Below, one piece after another: positions 39,355 through 50,725 of a stretch of DNA of 64,000 nt (position 1 is its first letter; every line of letters begins with the position of its first letter). The notes beneath the pieces were generated by a model that was not told the origin of the DNA, made no database searches, and saw only the letters and a program-made list of their open reading frames with translations. The stretch lies in NCBI GenBank assembly GCA_937888825.1, contig CALBFE010000099.1:1-64000 (forward strand). Reading direction: 5' to 3'. The DNA comes from an uncultured Actinomycetes bacterium (GTDB lineage Bacteria; Actinomycetota; Actinomycetes; Nanopelagicales; Nanopelagicaceae). The position numbers and the translations under genes were made by a program.

Positions 39355-40275
39355 ATGAGTGATTTCCGTTCGGGCTTCGTTGCCATTGTTGGCCGCCCTA
39401 ACGTTGGGAAATCAACTCTCATTAACGCTTTAGTTGGTAGCAAGATTGCAATTACTTCACATCATCCCAACACCACCCGTAGTGCTATTCGAGGCATCGT
39501 CCATGGTGATAACTTCCAAGCAGTCTTAGTTGACACTCCCGGAGTTCATAAACCTAAAACCCTTTTGGGCCATCGCCTCAACGCTGTCGTTGATCAATCC
39601 ATGGACTCAGTTGATGTTGTAATTCTCTGCATTCCAGCCGATGAGACTTCAGGTGCGGGGGATGTATACATCGCGCAAGAAATAGCGAAGCATCCACGAG
39701 CTAAGAAGTTTGCAGTTATTACAAAGACAGATTTACTCTCTAAAGAAAAGCTGGCACTTCGCTTAACTGGAATTATGGAGCTAGCCCAGGGCTTTACGTG
39801 GGATGAAATCATTCCGGTCTCTGCTGCTATTCACGACCAAATTGATTTACTCAACCAACTCATTGGGGCTGCACTTCCTGCCGGTCCTGCTTATTACCCT
39901 GAAGGCACCACTAGTGATCAAGCAATTGAACAGTTGATATGTGAGTTCATCCGAGAAGCTGCGCTCCAGGATGTCCGAGAAGAACTGCCTCACTCCATTG
40001 TTGTGACAATTGATGAGTTTGGTGAGCGAGAGGAAAAGGGATCACGCCCCTTTTATGATGTTCATGCAACTATTCACGTTGAACGTGACACACAGCGCGC
40101 AATCCTGCTTGGTCACCAAGGCGCTCGGTTAAAGGAGATTGGTATTAGAGCACGCGCAGATATTGAGCGAGCACTAGTTGCCAAGATTTTCCTAGGTCTT
40201 CATATTAAGGTTTCTAAAGAATGGCAGCGTGATGCTCGCATGCTCGACAAACTAGGTTTTGAAGAGCGTCGTTAA
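39355..40275 (+). CDS. era: GTPase Era
   Basis: VGRPNVGKSTLINALVGSKIAITS; KH domain C-terminus. Confidence 0.96.
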   Translation: MSDFRSGFVAIVGRPNVGKSTLINALVGSKIAITSHHPNTTRSAIRGIVHGDNFQAVLVDTPGVHKPKTLLGHRLNAVVDQSMDSVDVVILCIPADETSGAGDVYIAQEIAKHPRAKKFAVITKTDLLSKEKLALRLTGIMELAQGFTWDEIIPVSAAIHDQIDLLNQLIGAALPAGPAYYPEGTTSDQAIEQLICEFIREAALQDVREELPHSIVVTIDEFGEREEKGSRPFYDVHATIHVERDTQRAILLGHQGARLKEIGIRARADIERALVAKIFLGLHIKVSKEWQRDARMLDKLGFEERR

Positions 40276-41135
40276 ACTCTTTCTTTACGACTTGCTAGAT
40301 AAGAACCTAGAATAACCATAGGCAGACCGACAATAATTCCTAAGGTAATTGGCTCGTTTAAAATAACTATTCCAAGGACGATTGCAACTGCTGTGTTGAC
40401 ATAGGTTGTTAAAGATCCACGCGCTGGGCCGATTTCCACAATGACAATAAAGAAGAGCATGAAGGCAATAGCAGTGCTCAATACCCCTAATGCCACGAGA
40501 GCAGTGATTGCTTGTGCCGAAACTGGATTACTTGGCCACACTGCAATTGCAATGGGCGTATAGAAAAGACAGGTAATCCCCATTGCCAAACCGTTAATCG
40601 CAATTCCATCAACACCTGGCAAGTTAGCGGTGATCATAAGAATCGCGTAGGCATACATGATTGCCGCAAGAATTACCATTGCAATCGCCTTTGGATTGCT
40701 ACTTCCTGTAATTGATTCAATGCCGACAAGTGCAACGATTCCAATAAAACCAACGACTAGGCCAAAGATTCTCTTTGGTTGCCAGACGCTGTGATCTCCA
40801 CGAAGGGAAGAGAAAATAGTTGAAAAGATTGGAACTGTTGCAATTAATAGTCCAGCAAGACCTGATGAAATTTCTTTTTCAGCACTTGTTATGAGAATCC
40901 AAGGGCCAACCATTTCAAGCACAGCGTATGGGATGACATACCTAATGCCATTGATTGCGTCTTTGAAAGTATTTTTCTTCATTGCAATTGGAATCAAAAT
41001 TGCAGCACCAATGAGTGTGCGCCCAGCCACGATTAGCGCAGGTGGAATATCAGCAACAGCTACCTTCATGAGTAGGTAAGGAATTCCCCACAAAAAGCCG
41101 ACAATGCCAAAGAGGATCCAGGATTTACGAGTCAT
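40272..41135 (-). CDS. EamA/DMT family transporter
   Basis: 10-TM-like EamA repeat pattern. Confidence 0.85.
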   Translation of the reverse strand: MTRKSWILFGIVGFLWGIPYLLMKVAVADIPPALIVAGRTLIGAAILIPIAMKKNTFKDAINGIRYVIPYAVLEMVGPWILITSAEKEISSGLAGLLIATVPIFSTIFSSLRGDHSVWQPKRIFGLVVGFIGIVALVGIESITGSSNPKAIAMVILAAIMYAYAILMITANLPGVDGIAINGLAMGITCLFYTPIAIAVWPSNPVSAQAITALVALGVLSTAIAFMLFFIVIVEIGPARGSLTTYVNTAVAIVLGIVILNEPITLGIIVGLPMVILGSYLASRKERV

Positions 41136-42296
41136 TTATTCGATCACACGGCGATAGAGTGCAAGGGTCGCAGTGGCAACAGTGTCCCAACCAAATTCCT
41201 TCATGGCGCGTACTCTGCCAGCAGTTCCATACCTTTGTAGCAGTTCTGGTTGTGACATTAAACGCGTAATGGATTCTGAGAAGGCAGCTTCAAAGGATGG
41301 ACCATCACCGTTGTAGTCAACTAATTCGCCAGTTTTTTTATCGGCAACAACTTCTGGGATGCCACCTACGCGTGATGCCAACACGGCAGTTTCACAGCCC
41401 ATCGCCTCTAAGTTAACAATTCCAAGTGGCTCATAGACAGATGGGCAGAGAAATAGCTGGGCTTGGCTCAACATCGCAGTTAGTTCAGCGTGTGGGAGCA
41501 TCTCTTTAATCCACCATATATTGCTGCGGCTCTTTTGTAGTTCAGCAATCAAATCTGCAACTTCTTTGCCAATGCCCTCTTCATCTGGGCTACCTGCAGC
41601 TAATACAAGGCCATATTCGGCAGGGACATCTTTCCAGGCACGAAGTAAATGAGCCATACCTTTTTGTCTGGTGATGCGGCCAACGAAAATTGCATAAGGG
41701 CCAGTGACGCCGTATTTAGCGGGAACAGATGCGTCGTTATTTGGCGCAAATTTTGCTGTGTCCACACCATTTCGAATTGTCACAACTTTGTTAGGATCAA
41801 CTGCAGGATATGCAGCTAAGACATCAGCGCGCATCCCATCACTAACGGCAATAATAGCTGCTGCGCTTTCATAGGCGGTTTTTTCAGCCCACGATGAAAT
41901 TGCATATCCGCCGCCAAGTTGTTCAGCTTTCCATGGGCGTAATGGTTCAAGTGAATGCGCACTAACAATGTGGGGGATTGAATATTGCAAGGATGCAAAG
42001 TGGCCAGCCATGTTTGCATACCAAGTATGTGAATGAACTAAATCAACGTTGGATAAATTCCTTGCTATTTCAAGATCAGTTGCAATCGCTTGGACTGCAG
42101 GATTAGCTGAAGCAAACTCTGATGGAGTGTCATACCCAAAGGCATCATCGCGCTTTCCACCAAAGCAGTGGACATCAACATGAATATCTTTGATTGTGCG
42201 AAGAGCTTGCGTTAACTGCAATACATGCACGCCAGCACCACCATAGATAGCAGGGGGCCATTCTTTGGTAACGATGCCAACTTTTAGCTCGCTCAT
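41136..42296 (-). CDS. glgA: Glycogen synthase (actinobacterial GT4 type)
   Basis: GIVTKEWPPAIYGGAGVHVLQLTQALR; FVGRITRQKGMAHLLRA; divergent from glgC. Confidence 0.9.
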   Translation of the reverse strand: MSELKVGIVTKEWPPAIYGGAGVHVLQLTQALRTIKDIHVDVHCFGGKRDDAFGYDTPSEFASANPAVQAIATDLEIARNLSNVDLVHSHTWYANMAGHFASLQYSIPHIVSAHSLEPLRPWKAEQLGGGYAISSWAEKTAYESAAAIIAVSDGMRADVLAAYPAVDPNKVVTIRNGVDTAKFAPNNDASVPAKYGVTGPYAIFVGRITRQKGMAHLLRAWKDVPAEYGLVLAAGSPDEEGIGKEVADLIAELQKSRSNIWWIKEMLPHAELTAMLSQAQLFLCPSVYEPLGIVNLEAMGCETAVLASRVGGIPEVVADKKTGELVDYNGDGPSFEAAFSESITRLMSQPELLQRYGTAGRVRAMKEFGWDTVATATLALYRRVIE

Positions 42297-42341
42297 CTAT
42301 ACCCCCTACCCGCATCAAGAGGTACAGGCTATCGTTAGCAC

Positions 42342-43565
42342 ATGGCAAAACTTAAACTTCCCCTTGGAATTGTCCTTGCCGGCGGTGAGGGAAAGCGTTT
42401 AATGCCTCTTACTGCAGATCGCGCAAAGCCTGCAGTTCCGTTTGGTGGTTCGTATCGTCTGATTGATTTTGTTTTATCAAATCTTGTAAATGCCAGCATG
42501 TTAAAGATTGCAGTGCTGACGCAATATAAGTCCCATTCACTTGATCGTCACATAACAACAACATGGCGGATGTCGGCACTTCTTGGCAACTACATCACCC
42601 CAGTTCCTGCACAGCAGCGCTTAGGACCACGCTGGTATACAGGTAGTGCTGATGCGATTTTGCAGAACTTTAATTTAATTCACGATGAAGACCCTGAGCA
42701 TGTTTTGGTCTTTGGTGCAGACCACGTTTATCGCATGGATCCAAGCCAAATGTTTGAACAACATGTTGAAACTGGTGCAGGAATTACTGTGGCCGCAATT
42801 CGCATGCCACGCTCTGAAGCCCATGAATTCGGAGTTATTGAGTTAGCCGATGATGGAATCACCATTAAGGCATTTCATGAAAAGCCATCAGATCCACCTG
42901 CAATGCCAGGACATCCAGATCTCTCTTTAGTATCCATGGGTAACTACATCTTTAAGCGCAGCGTTATGGAAGAAGCGCTCATTATCGATTCTGAAGATAT
43001 TGAATCTCGCCATGACTTAGGTGGAAATATCATTCCTTTTCTAACTAAAAATGGTGAAGCAAAGGTTTATGACTTTGCCAATAACGTTGTTCCAGGTGAA
43101 ACTGATCGAGATAAGGGTTACTGGCGAGATGTTGGTTCAATTGATTCTTACTATGACGCACACATGGATTTAGTTTCAGTTCATCCCATCTTTAATCTTT
43201 ACAACCGCGAATGGCCTTTACTCACAAATCCACCATCACTTCCACCTGCCAAGTTCAGCGAAAGCGGCGGAGCACACGACTCCATTGTTGGTGCTGGCTC
43301 GATTATTGCTGGCGGAATCCTGCATGGTTCAGTGGTTTCTTACGATGTCGCTGTTGGTCGTGCCGCAATTGTTGAAGGCTCAGTGTTGATGCCATCAGTT
43401 CGTATTGGTGATAAATCTATCGTGCGCAATGCGATTTTGGATAAGAACGTTGTAGTTGAGCCAGGTGCTCAGATTGGTGTTGATTTAGAGCGCGATCGTT
43501 CGCGATTCACAATTAGTCCGGGTGGAATCATTGTTGTTGGTAAGGGTGTTCGAGTTACCGCTTAA
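42342..43565 (+). CDS. glgC: Glucose-1-phosphate adenylyltransferase
   Basis: [36 protein letters not shown]. Confidence 0.97.
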   Translation: MAKLKLPLGIVLAGGEGKRLMPLTADRAKPAVPFGGSYRLIDFVLSNLVNASMLKIAVLTQYKSHSLDRHITTTWRMSALLGNYITPVPAQQRLGPRWYTGSADAILQNFNLIHDEDPEHVLVFGADHVYRMDPSQMFEQHVETGAGITVAAIRMPRSEAHEFGVIELADDGITIKAFHEKPSDPPAMPGHPDLSLVSMGNYIFKRSVMEEALIIDSEDIESRHDLGGNIIPFLTKNGEAKVYDFANNVVPGETDRDKGYWRDVGSIDSYYDAHMDLVSVHPIFNLYNREWPLLTNPPSLPPAKFSESGGAHDSIVGAGSIIAGGILHGSVVSYDVAVGRAAIVEGSVLMPSVRIGDKSIVRNAILDKNVVVEPGAQIGVDLERDRSRFTISPGGIIVVGKGVRVTA

Positions 43566-43569
43566 AGCT

Positions 43570-44973
43570 CTACCACGTTGCTGTGTTATCTCGCAGAGTT
43601 CGATATTTATCCATTACATGTGGAGTTGTTTGTGAATGATGGTGTGAAACATTGCCTAAATCCCACGTTGGCATTTGCCCTAGTAGCGCCCATGCAGCTT
43701 GTTTAGCTGCGCCATCTGCAACATATTCACCTGCAGGCGGCACAAGAACTTCACGGCCAAAGAGTGCACTAGCAATTGTTGGAATCGCAGGGTTCTTTGC
43801 AGCTCCGCCAATGAGAAGTATGCGATTGACGTTTACGCCTAGCGCAACTAGTGCATCAACAGCATCGGCCAATCCAGCCAACATTCCTTCGATCATGGCA
43901 CGTGCAATATCAGCCTGATTGGAGTTATTTAAATTCATCCCAGAAAAGACGCCAGTTGCATTTGGGCGGTTAGGAGTTCGCTCACCTTCAAAATATGGCA
44001 AAAGAGTTAAACCGTTAGCACCTGGTTTTGCAGAGAGTGCAAGTGCGCCGACTTCATCATGAGTTTTACCAAGAATCTTTGTGGCTGCATCCATGATGCG
44101 GGCAGCATTTAATGTGCAGACAAGAGGCAAGAAGCGACCAGTTGCATCGGCAAAACCTGCAACCGCTCCACTTGCATCATGGGTGGGAGTTTCAGAAACA
44201 GCAAATGCTGTGCCAGAAGTTCCTAGAGAAACAATGACATCGCCTGGTTGTGCCTGCACGCCGAGAGCTGCTCCAGCGTTATCGCCAGCACCTGCGGCAA
44301 TTGGTATTCCAGTTGTTGTTGTTCCACCAAAAGAGTTGGGTGCAATTATTTTAGGCAATCGCAGTTCTAGATCATGGCGCAGGGCTAGACGCAAAATATC
44401 TTCGCGGTAGTGAGAAGTTGTTGGATCAAAATATCCAGTTCCAGATGCATCACTACGATCTGTAAATAGCGTGGAGAAATCTTTACTGCCCTGGAGTTGC
44501 CACGAGAGCCAATCGTGAGGAAGGGCCACAGATGCAACACGAGCAGCATTTTCTGGTTCGTTATCTGCCATCCAGCGAAGCTTTGATGCAGTAAATGATG
44601 CAACTAATACAGAGCCAACTTTGCGAGCAATCTCGGCATTGCCACCCTCTTCGCGGTTTAAATCTTCGGCAGCTTTTGCAGAACGTGTGTCATTCCATAG
44701 CAATGCCGGTCTAATTACTTCGCCACTGTTATCGAGTGCGACCATTCCATGTTGTTGCCCTGCAATAGAAATAGCTTGAACATCTTCGAGACCACCGGCA
44801 TCTTTTATTGCACTATCTAAGGCGTTTTTCCAATGTGTGGGATCAACTTCTGTGCCATCAGGATGTGCTGCGCGGCCTTGGCGCACTAGGTGCCCCGTGT
44901 GGGCATCGCGCATCACTACTTTTACTGACTGAGTAGATGAATCCACGCCAGCGATGATTTGTTGATTACCCAT
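43570..44973 (-). CDS. xylB: Xylulokinase
   Basis: [37 protein letters not shown] family. Confidence 0.92.
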   Translation of the reverse strand: MGNQQIIAGVDSSTQSVKVVMRDAHTGHLVRQGRAAHPDGTEVDPTHWKNALDSAIKDAGGLEDVQAISIAGQQHGMVALDNSGEVIRPALLWNDTRSAKAAEDLNREEGGNAEIARKVGSVLVASFTASKLRWMADNEPENAARVASVALPHDWLSWQLQGSKDFSTLFTDRSDASGTGYFDPTTSHYREDILRLALRHDLELRLPKIIAPNSFGGTTTTGIPIAAGAGDNAGAALGVQAQPGDVIVSLGTSGTAFAVSETPTHDASGAVAGFADATGRFLPLVCTLNAARIMDAATKILGKTHDEVGALALSAKPGANGLTLLPYFEGERTPNRPNATGVFSGMNLNNSNQADIARAMIEGMLAGLADAVDALVALGVNVNRILLIGGAAKNPAIPTIASALFGREVLVPPAGEYVADGAAKQAAWALLGQMPTWDLGNVSHHHSQTTPHVMDKYRTLRDNTATW

Positions 44974-45069
44974 GTGGCAAGGCTAGACTGTTCCAGTCAG
45001 CGTTGACCACAGGCCGGGCGCTTTTGATAGCTCGAGCCCTTCATCATTTTCTTTTTAGTGGAGTTAATA

Positions 45070-46095
45070 ATGCGTATTGGTGTGCTTACTGGTGGCGGAG
45101 ATTGCCCAGGTCTAAATGCTGTGATCCGCGCCGTAGTTCGTAAAGGCGTTAAAGAGTACGGACATGAATTTGTTGGTTTCCGTGATGGTTGGAAGGGTCC
45201 ACTAGAGGGCTTAACGATGCCTCTCAATATTGAAACAACTCGCGGCATCTTGCCTCGCGGCGGAACAATCTTGGGATCTTCTCGCACCAACCCTTTCAAG
45301 ATTGAGGGCGGCGTAGAAAAGATTAAGGACAACCTTGCTAAGGCTGGAATCGATGCACTTATTGCAATCGGTGGCGAAGATACATTGGGCGTTGCAACAA
45401 AACTTGATTCACTTGGCGTAAAAGTTATTGGTGTTCCAAAGACAATTGATAATGATTTGAACAATACTGACTACACATTTGGATTTGATACCGCTGTCAA
45501 TATCGCAGTTGAAGCTATCGATCGTCTGCACACAACAGCAGAGTCACATCACCGCGCCTTAATCGTTGAAGTAATGGGTCGCCATGCTGGCTGGATTGCA
45601 CTGCACTCAGGTCTTGCAGGCGGTGCAGCGTGTATTTTGATTCCAGAGCAAAAGTTCTCAATCGAAAAGGTATGCCAATGGGTTGAATCTCGATTCAAAT
45701 CTCACTACGCGCCAATCATCGTTATTGCAGAAGGTGCTATTCCTCAAGATGGCGACATGAGTGTGAAAGATCAGACACTTGATTCATTTGGTCACGTGAA
45801 GCTTTCAGGTATTGGTGATTGGCTTGCTAGTGAGATTGAAGCACGCACTGGCAAGGAAGCACGCACATCTGTTTTGGGCCACATTCAACGTGGCGGATCT
45901 CCTACAGCATTTGACCGTGTTCTAGCTACACGATTTGGTCTGCATGCAATCACCGCGGCTCATGAAGGTGACTGGGGCAAGATGGTTGCACTTCATGGCA
46001 CCGATATCGTGCGTGTTCCGCTGGCATCTGCCACAGAACAGCTCAAACTCGTTCCCCTAGAGCGCTATAAGGAGTCAGAGATCTTCTTCGGATAA
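45070..46095 (+). CDS. pfkA: 6-phosphofructokinase
   Basis: MRIGVLTGGGDCPGLNAVIRAVVRK; VPKTIDNDLNNTDYTFGFDTA. Confidence 0.96.
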   Translation: MRIGVLTGGGDCPGLNAVIRAVVRKGVKEYGHEFVGFRDGWKGPLEGLTMPLNIETTRGILPRGGTILGSSRTNPFKIEGGVEKIKDNLAKAGIDALIAIGGEDTLGVATKLDSLGVKVIGVPKTIDNDLNNTDYTFGFDTAVNIAVEAIDRLHTTAESHHRALIVEVMGRHAGWIALHSGLAGGAACILIPEQKFSIEKVCQWVESRFKSHYAPIIVIAEGAIPQDGDMSVKDQTLDSFGHVKLSGIGDWLASEIEARTGKEARTSVLGHIQRGGSPTAFDRVLATRFGLHAITAAHEGDWGKMVALHGTDIVRVPLASATEQLKLVPLERYKESEIFFG

Positions 46096-46136
46096 TTGCG
46101 GTACGCGATTATCAATTGATTCTCTATTCTTATCCC

Positions 46137-47483
46137 ATGAATTCTTCTCTGGATAATCTCTTCACGCCCGGACTTGTGGCTGCCCAACAACCACAATGGC
46201 CTGGCGGTCCAGAGGGTGCTGCGATCAAGGCGGCAGTTGCTGAACTTAAATCATTTCCACCACTTGTCTTTGCTGGTGAATGTGATGATTTAAAGGCACG
46301 TATTGCACTTGCTGCAGAAGGAAAAGCTTTTTGGTTACAAGGTGGAGATTGCGCAGAAACATTTGCTGCAGCCACAGCTGATTCAATTAGAAACCGTATT
46401 AAAACTATTTTGCAGATGGCTGCGGTCTTGCAGTACTACTCATCATTACCGGTCGTAAAGGTCGGACGAATGGCGGGGCAGTTTGCTAAGCCACGCTCGA
46501 ATGATATGGAGACCCGTGGGGATATAACACTTCCTGCATATCGCGGAGATGCAGTTAATGGAATTGAATTTACTGAAAGTACTCGCACACCAGATCCACA
46601 CCGTTTAGTGCGCGTTTACAACACATCAGCGTCAACTTTGAACTTAGTGCGCGCTTTCACACAAGGTGGTTTCGCAGATCTTCGACAGGTTCATGAATGG
46701 AACAAGGGCTTCATCCGCGATTCATCTGTGGGCGAGCGTTATGAAAAGATGGCAAGTGAAATTGGCCGTGCACTTTCATTTATGAAATCTGCAGGAGTAG
46801 ATCCCGAATCATTTAAATCAGTTGATTTCTTCTCAAGCCATGAAGCTTTGATTTTGGAATATGAGAAGGCGTTGACACGAATCGATTCACGCACAGGTAA
46901 TCCATACGATGTGTCAGGTCACTTCATCTGGATCGGTGAGCGCACACGCCAGCTGGACGGTGCACATGTTGATTTTGCTTCTAAGGTTCGAAATCCAATT
47001 GGCGTAAAGCTTGGGCCTAAGTCCACAGTCGATGACGCACTTGCTTTAATTGACAAGCTAGATCCCAACCGCGAACCGGGACGTATTACTTTTATTACAC
47101 GCATGGGCGCTGGCAAGATTCGCGAAGCTCTGCCAGCACTTGTTGATGGAGTTACTAACTCTGGTGCAAAGGTTTTGTGGGTGTGCGATCCCATGCACGG
47201 TAATACCTATGAAGCACCAACAGGCTATAAGACACGTAAGTTTGACGATGTCATGGATGAAGTTAAAGGCTTCTTTGAAGTCCACAAAGCACTTGGCACA
47301 CATCCAGGCGGAATCCATATCGAACTCACCGGTGATGATGTCACTGAGTGCGTTGGTGGTGGCGAACAGATTTCGCATGAGGATCTTGCTTCTCGCTATG
47401 AGACTGCTTGCGACCCGCGCTTAAATCACTCTCAGTCCTTGGAGTTAGCCTTCCTGGTTGCTGAGATGTTGCGCGACCGCTAA
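46137..47483 (+). CDS. aroG: Class II DAHP synthase
   Basis: WLQGGDCAETFA; VGRMAGQFAKPRS; WVCDPMHGNT. Confidence 0.95.
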   Translation: MNSSLDNLFTPGLVAAQQPQWPGGPEGAAIKAAVAELKSFPPLVFAGECDDLKARIALAAEGKAFWLQGGDCAETFAAATADSIRNRIKTILQMAAVLQYYSSLPVVKVGRMAGQFAKPRSNDMETRGDITLPAYRGDAVNGIEFTESTRTPDPHRLVRVYNTSASTLNLVRAFTQGGFADLRQVHEWNKGFIRDSSVGERYEKMASEIGRALSFMKSAGVDPESFKSVDFFSSHEALILEYEKALTRIDSRTGNPYDVSGHFIWIGERTRQLDGAHVDFASKVRNPIGVKLGPKSTVDDALALIDKLDPNREPGRITFITRMGAGKIREALPALVDGVTNSGAKVLWVCDPMHGNTYEAPTGYKTRKFDDVMDEVKGFFEVHKALGTHPGGIHIELTGDDVTECVGGGEQISHEDLASRYETACDPRLNHSQSLELAFLVAEMLRDR

Positions 47484-47493
47484 TTTTCTCCTT

Positions 47494-47967
47494 GTGACAT
47501 TATTAGTAACTACCCATAAGACACCTGTTGGAAATTTGAATCTTCTAGCCGATGATCAGATTTTGATTGGGGCAAATCTTTCAAGTATCAGCGCTTTCAA
47601 AGCTGGCAAAGATATAAAGATTGTTAAATCAATTCCCGTCATTAGTGATTTAATCGATGATTACTTCGACGGCGACATCACTGCCATTAACGGCATCAAA
47701 GTCAGCCAGGCAGGGGCACCATTTTCACAAGCTGCTTGGAAAGCTATGCGCAAGATCTCTGGTGGCAAAGTGATGTCGTATTCAGATATTGCAGAGCGAG
47801 CTGGATCAGCTGCAGCAGTGCGTGCAGCAGGAAGTGCCTGTGCTAATAACGCGATTATGTTGGTTGTTCCATGCCACCGCGTTGTGAAGACTGGGGGAGC
47901 GTTGGGAAATTATGCTTATGGAGTTAATAAGAAAGAGTGGCTATTACGCCACGAGGGCTACCTTTAA
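47494..47967 (+). CDS. Methylated-DNA-[protein]-cysteine S-methyltransferase
   Basis: NNAIMLVVPCHRVVKTGGALGNYAYG; GTG start at 47494. Confidence 0.92.
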   Translation: MTLLVTTHKTPVGNLNLLADDQILIGANLSSISAFKAGKDIKIVKSIPVISDLIDDYFDGDITAINGIKVSQAGAPFSQAAWKAMRKISGGKVMSYSDIAERAGSAAAVRAAGSACANNAIMLVVPCHRVVKTGGALGNYAYGVNKKEWLLRHEGYL

Positions 47968-48978
47968 AATCTCTATTGCTTCTTTGCATTGATCATCATC
48001 AAAATCTAAGTGAGTTACAAGGCGCGCATACTTTGGACCCAGAGCGCTAATCCATAAACCCTTTTCGCGGCAGCGTGTTGCTAACTCTGCAGCGGTTATT
48101 GGTAGATGAGCAAGATCTAATCCCACGATATTTGTTTGAACCGTTGTTGGGTCGATGAGTGAAGAATCAATGGCGGCAATTGCAACTGCAATGTCTTTAG
48201 CTCGGCGATGATCTTCGGCCAAGCGATCAATGTTGTTATCAAGTGCGTAGTGACCAGCTGCAGCTAAAAGACCAACCTGGCGCATACCTGCGCCATAACG
48301 CTTGCGCCACACACGTGCCTTTGCAACACGCTCCTTAGTTGAAAGCATTACTGAACCAATAGGTGCACCTAAACCTTTAGATAGGCAGACGCTGATGGTG
48401 TCAAAGTATTTTCCATATTCGCTAAAGGAAACACCGCTTGCAACATGTGCGTTCCAGATACGAGCACCATCTAAGTGAAGAGCTAAACCCATTGCATCTG
48501 CGCCTTTGCGAAGGGCTTTAATTTCATCAAATGGTTGCACTGTTCCGCCGCCAAAGTTATGCGTATTTTCAACAGCAATAGCTGTGGTTGAAACTAGATA
48601 TGGTCCAGAGTCGGGACGGGCAATTTCTAGCGCATCGGCAGCCTTTAATAATCCGTGAGTTGCAGGCCAAGTGCGGGTAGTGATGCCGCTAAATACCGCC
48701 GCTGCGCCAAGTTCTGCGCGAACGATGTGTGAATTTGTTTCAGCAAGTAGTTCTTCGCCGGGATTAACAAGCATTCGAATAGCTAATTGATTGGCAAGGG
48801 AACCTGTTGGAGTGAAGAGGCCAACTTCTTTTCCAAAGAGTGCAGCTACGCGCTCTTCAAGTGAGTTAACTGTTGGATCATCGCTATAGACGTCATCGCC
48901 AACGGGGGCAGATGAAATTGCATCACGCATGCCTTGAGATGGGCGGGTAACTGTGTCTGAGCGAAGATCGATTGCCAT
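47944..48978 (-). CDS. Low-specificity L-threonine aldolase family
   Basis: IDLRSDTVTRPSQGMRDAISSAPVGDDVYSDDPTVNSLE; LHLDGARIWNA. Confidence 0.94.
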   Translation of the reverse strand: MAIDLRSDTVTRPSQGMRDAISSAPVGDDVYSDDPTVNSLEERVAALFGKEVGLFTPTGSLANQLAIRMLVNPGEELLAETNSHIVRAELGAAAVFSGITTRTWPATHGLLKAADALEIARPDSGPYLVSTTAIAVENTHNFGGGTVQPFDEIKALRKGADAMGLALHLDGARIWNAHVASGVSFSEYGKYFDTISVCLSKGLGAPIGSVMLSTKERVAKARVWRKRYGAGMRQVGLLAAAGHYALDNNIDRLAEDHRRAKDIAVAIAAIDSSLIDPTTVQTNIVGLDLAHLPITAAELATRCREKGLWISALGPKYARLVTHLDFDDDQCKEAIEILKVALVA

Positions 48979-48988
48979 GGTAGCGAGC

Positions 48989-49855
48989 CTACTTTGACTC
49001 TTTGATAACTATCAAATACATAGCAGTCACAACAAGGATTCCACCGAGTGCGCTCTGCAGAGTTAAGCGCTCACCACCAAAGATGATTGCAAAGATGGCG
49101 GCAAAGACAACTTCCATAGTCAAAATGACCGCTACTTTTGTTGGGCTCATGTGTGCCTGGGCCCATGTCTGAATAATGAAAGCAATTGCAGTTGCGAAGA
49201 CGGCCGTAAAGATGACCACACCCCACACACTTGCATCAGGTGGCGGTGAATAACCTCCTGGAATAGATGCGATTCCAGAGAGCAGACCACACATAAACAA
49301 CTGCACCACCGTCATGGCATAAACATCACGGCCAGAGCTCCACTTACTCAGGGCAATGATGTGGCAGGCGAAACAAATTGCACTGATAAATACAAGGAGT
49401 TCACCAATACCAACAGAAAATCCATGAATGGAAAGCAATCCAAGTCCAACGGTTGCAACGGCAATGCAGCTCCATGTGAAGCTATTGACCTTTTGCTTTA
49501 AAACTAACCAGGCAATCAGAGGTGTTAAAACAACATATAGGCCGGTAACAAAACCTGTAATTGCGGCGCCTGTTCGAGCAAGACCCAGAGTTTGGAATAT
49601 GAAACCAAGACCTAGAAAGGTACCAGCGGCTCCAGCACGAAGTAGCACGTCTTTATTAAGAAGCCTCAAAACCTGGGGGCGAATAAGCACCAGTACGACT
49701 GTGCCCAGAAGGAATCTGGTGAAAAGAAAGTTGTTCACACTCTGACGCTGGATGGCATCTTTCATGATCACAAAAGCCCAACCCCAGGCCATAGCAACTG
49801 CAAGAAGTGCCCATGGGGCTAGCTTCATTTTAAATAGATGTTTGGCTTGGCTCAC
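48989..49855 (-). CDS. EamA/DMT family transporter
   Basis: 10-TM-like EamA pattern; AMAWGWAFVIMKDAI. Confidence 0.85.
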   Translation of the reverse strand: MSQAKHLFKMKLAPWALLAVAMAWGWAFVIMKDAIQRQSVNNFLFTRFLLGTVVLVLIRPQVLRLLNKDVLLRAGAAGTFLGLGFIFQTLGLARTGAAITGFVTGLYVVLTPLIAWLVLKQKVNSFTWSCIAVATVGLGLLSIHGFSVGIGELLVFISAICFACHIIALSKWSSGRDVYAMTVVQLFMCGLLSGIASIPGGYSPPPDASVWGVVIFTAVFATAIAFIIQTWAQAHMSPTKVAVILTMEVVFAAIFAIIFGGERLTLQSALGGILVVTAMYLIVIKESK

Positions 49856-50721
49856 TTTTTATCTCGTAGCTTTTTGAGCAGCGCAACTTCAGGCTTGTGT
49901 TTTGCCTCCAAGCCTGGTGTTTCAAGAATTAATGGAGCGTTAGCAACTGCTGGGTGAGCCAGAAGTTCAGCAAAAGGTTCTACTCCAATGTGGCCATCAC
50001 CAATGTTCTGGTGGCGATCTTTAAGCGCTCCGCACACATCCATGGAGTCATTGGCATGAACTAGCTGGAAACGCTCGACGCCAGCAATCTGGACTAGTAA
50101 ATCAATAGTGGCCGTCATGCCGCCTTTAATTGAAATATCGTGGCCTGCAGCAAATACGTGACATGTATCAAGACAGATAGCTACCTTTGGGTGATACTCC
50201 AGAGCCTTTAGATAGTTTTCAAGATCATCTAACTTTTTAACGAGTGATTGGCCTTGTCCTGCTGTTGGTTCCAATAACAAGTAAGGCGCATCATCGGTCA
50301 GAGCGTTAAGGATTGGCATCATGCCTTCATGAATCTGCTTCCATGCTTTTTCAACATGGTTCACATCTACAGCAGAGCCTGTGTGAATAACTGCGCCAAG
50401 AGCTCCGATATCTGCTGCACGTTGGAGAGAATATTTAGTAGACGCTAAAGAGTTGATGTATGTGGCTTCGGTGGGTGAACCTAAGTTAATAAGAAAAGGA
50501 GCATGGACGTAGGTTTCAAGATCCATCTCTGCTGCCTTGATTTTGTAAGCCTCATCAAGTTCAGGCTTAGCCGCTGGCATTGCCCACATACGTGGACTGG
50601 ATGCAAAAACTTGAATTGCACTTGCACCAATTTCTTGGGCATATTCGATGGAGCGCTTTGCCATTCCGCCAGTAGTTGGGACGTGGGCACCAATACGTGG
50701 CTTCTTTGACTCCTTAGGCAT
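49852..50721 (-). CDS. nfo: Endonuclease IV
   Basis: IGAHVPTTGGM...ICLDTCHVFAAGHDI...HANDSMDVCGALKDRHQNIGDGHIG. Confidence 0.95.
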   Translation of the reverse strand: MPKESKKPRIGAHVPTTGGMAKRSIEYAQEIGASAIQVFASSPRMWAMPAAKPELDEAYKIKAAEMDLETYVHAPFLINLGSPTEATYINSLASTKYSLQRAADIGALGAVIHTGSAVDVNHVEKAWKQIHEGMMPILNALTDDAPYLLLEPTAGQGQSLVKKLDDLENYLKALEYHPKVAICLDTCHVFAAGHDISIKGGMTATIDLLVQIAGVERFQLVHANDSMDVCGALKDRHQNIGDGHIGVEPFAELLAHPAVANAPLILETPGLEAKHKPEVALLKKLRDKK

Positions 50722-50725
50722 TGGC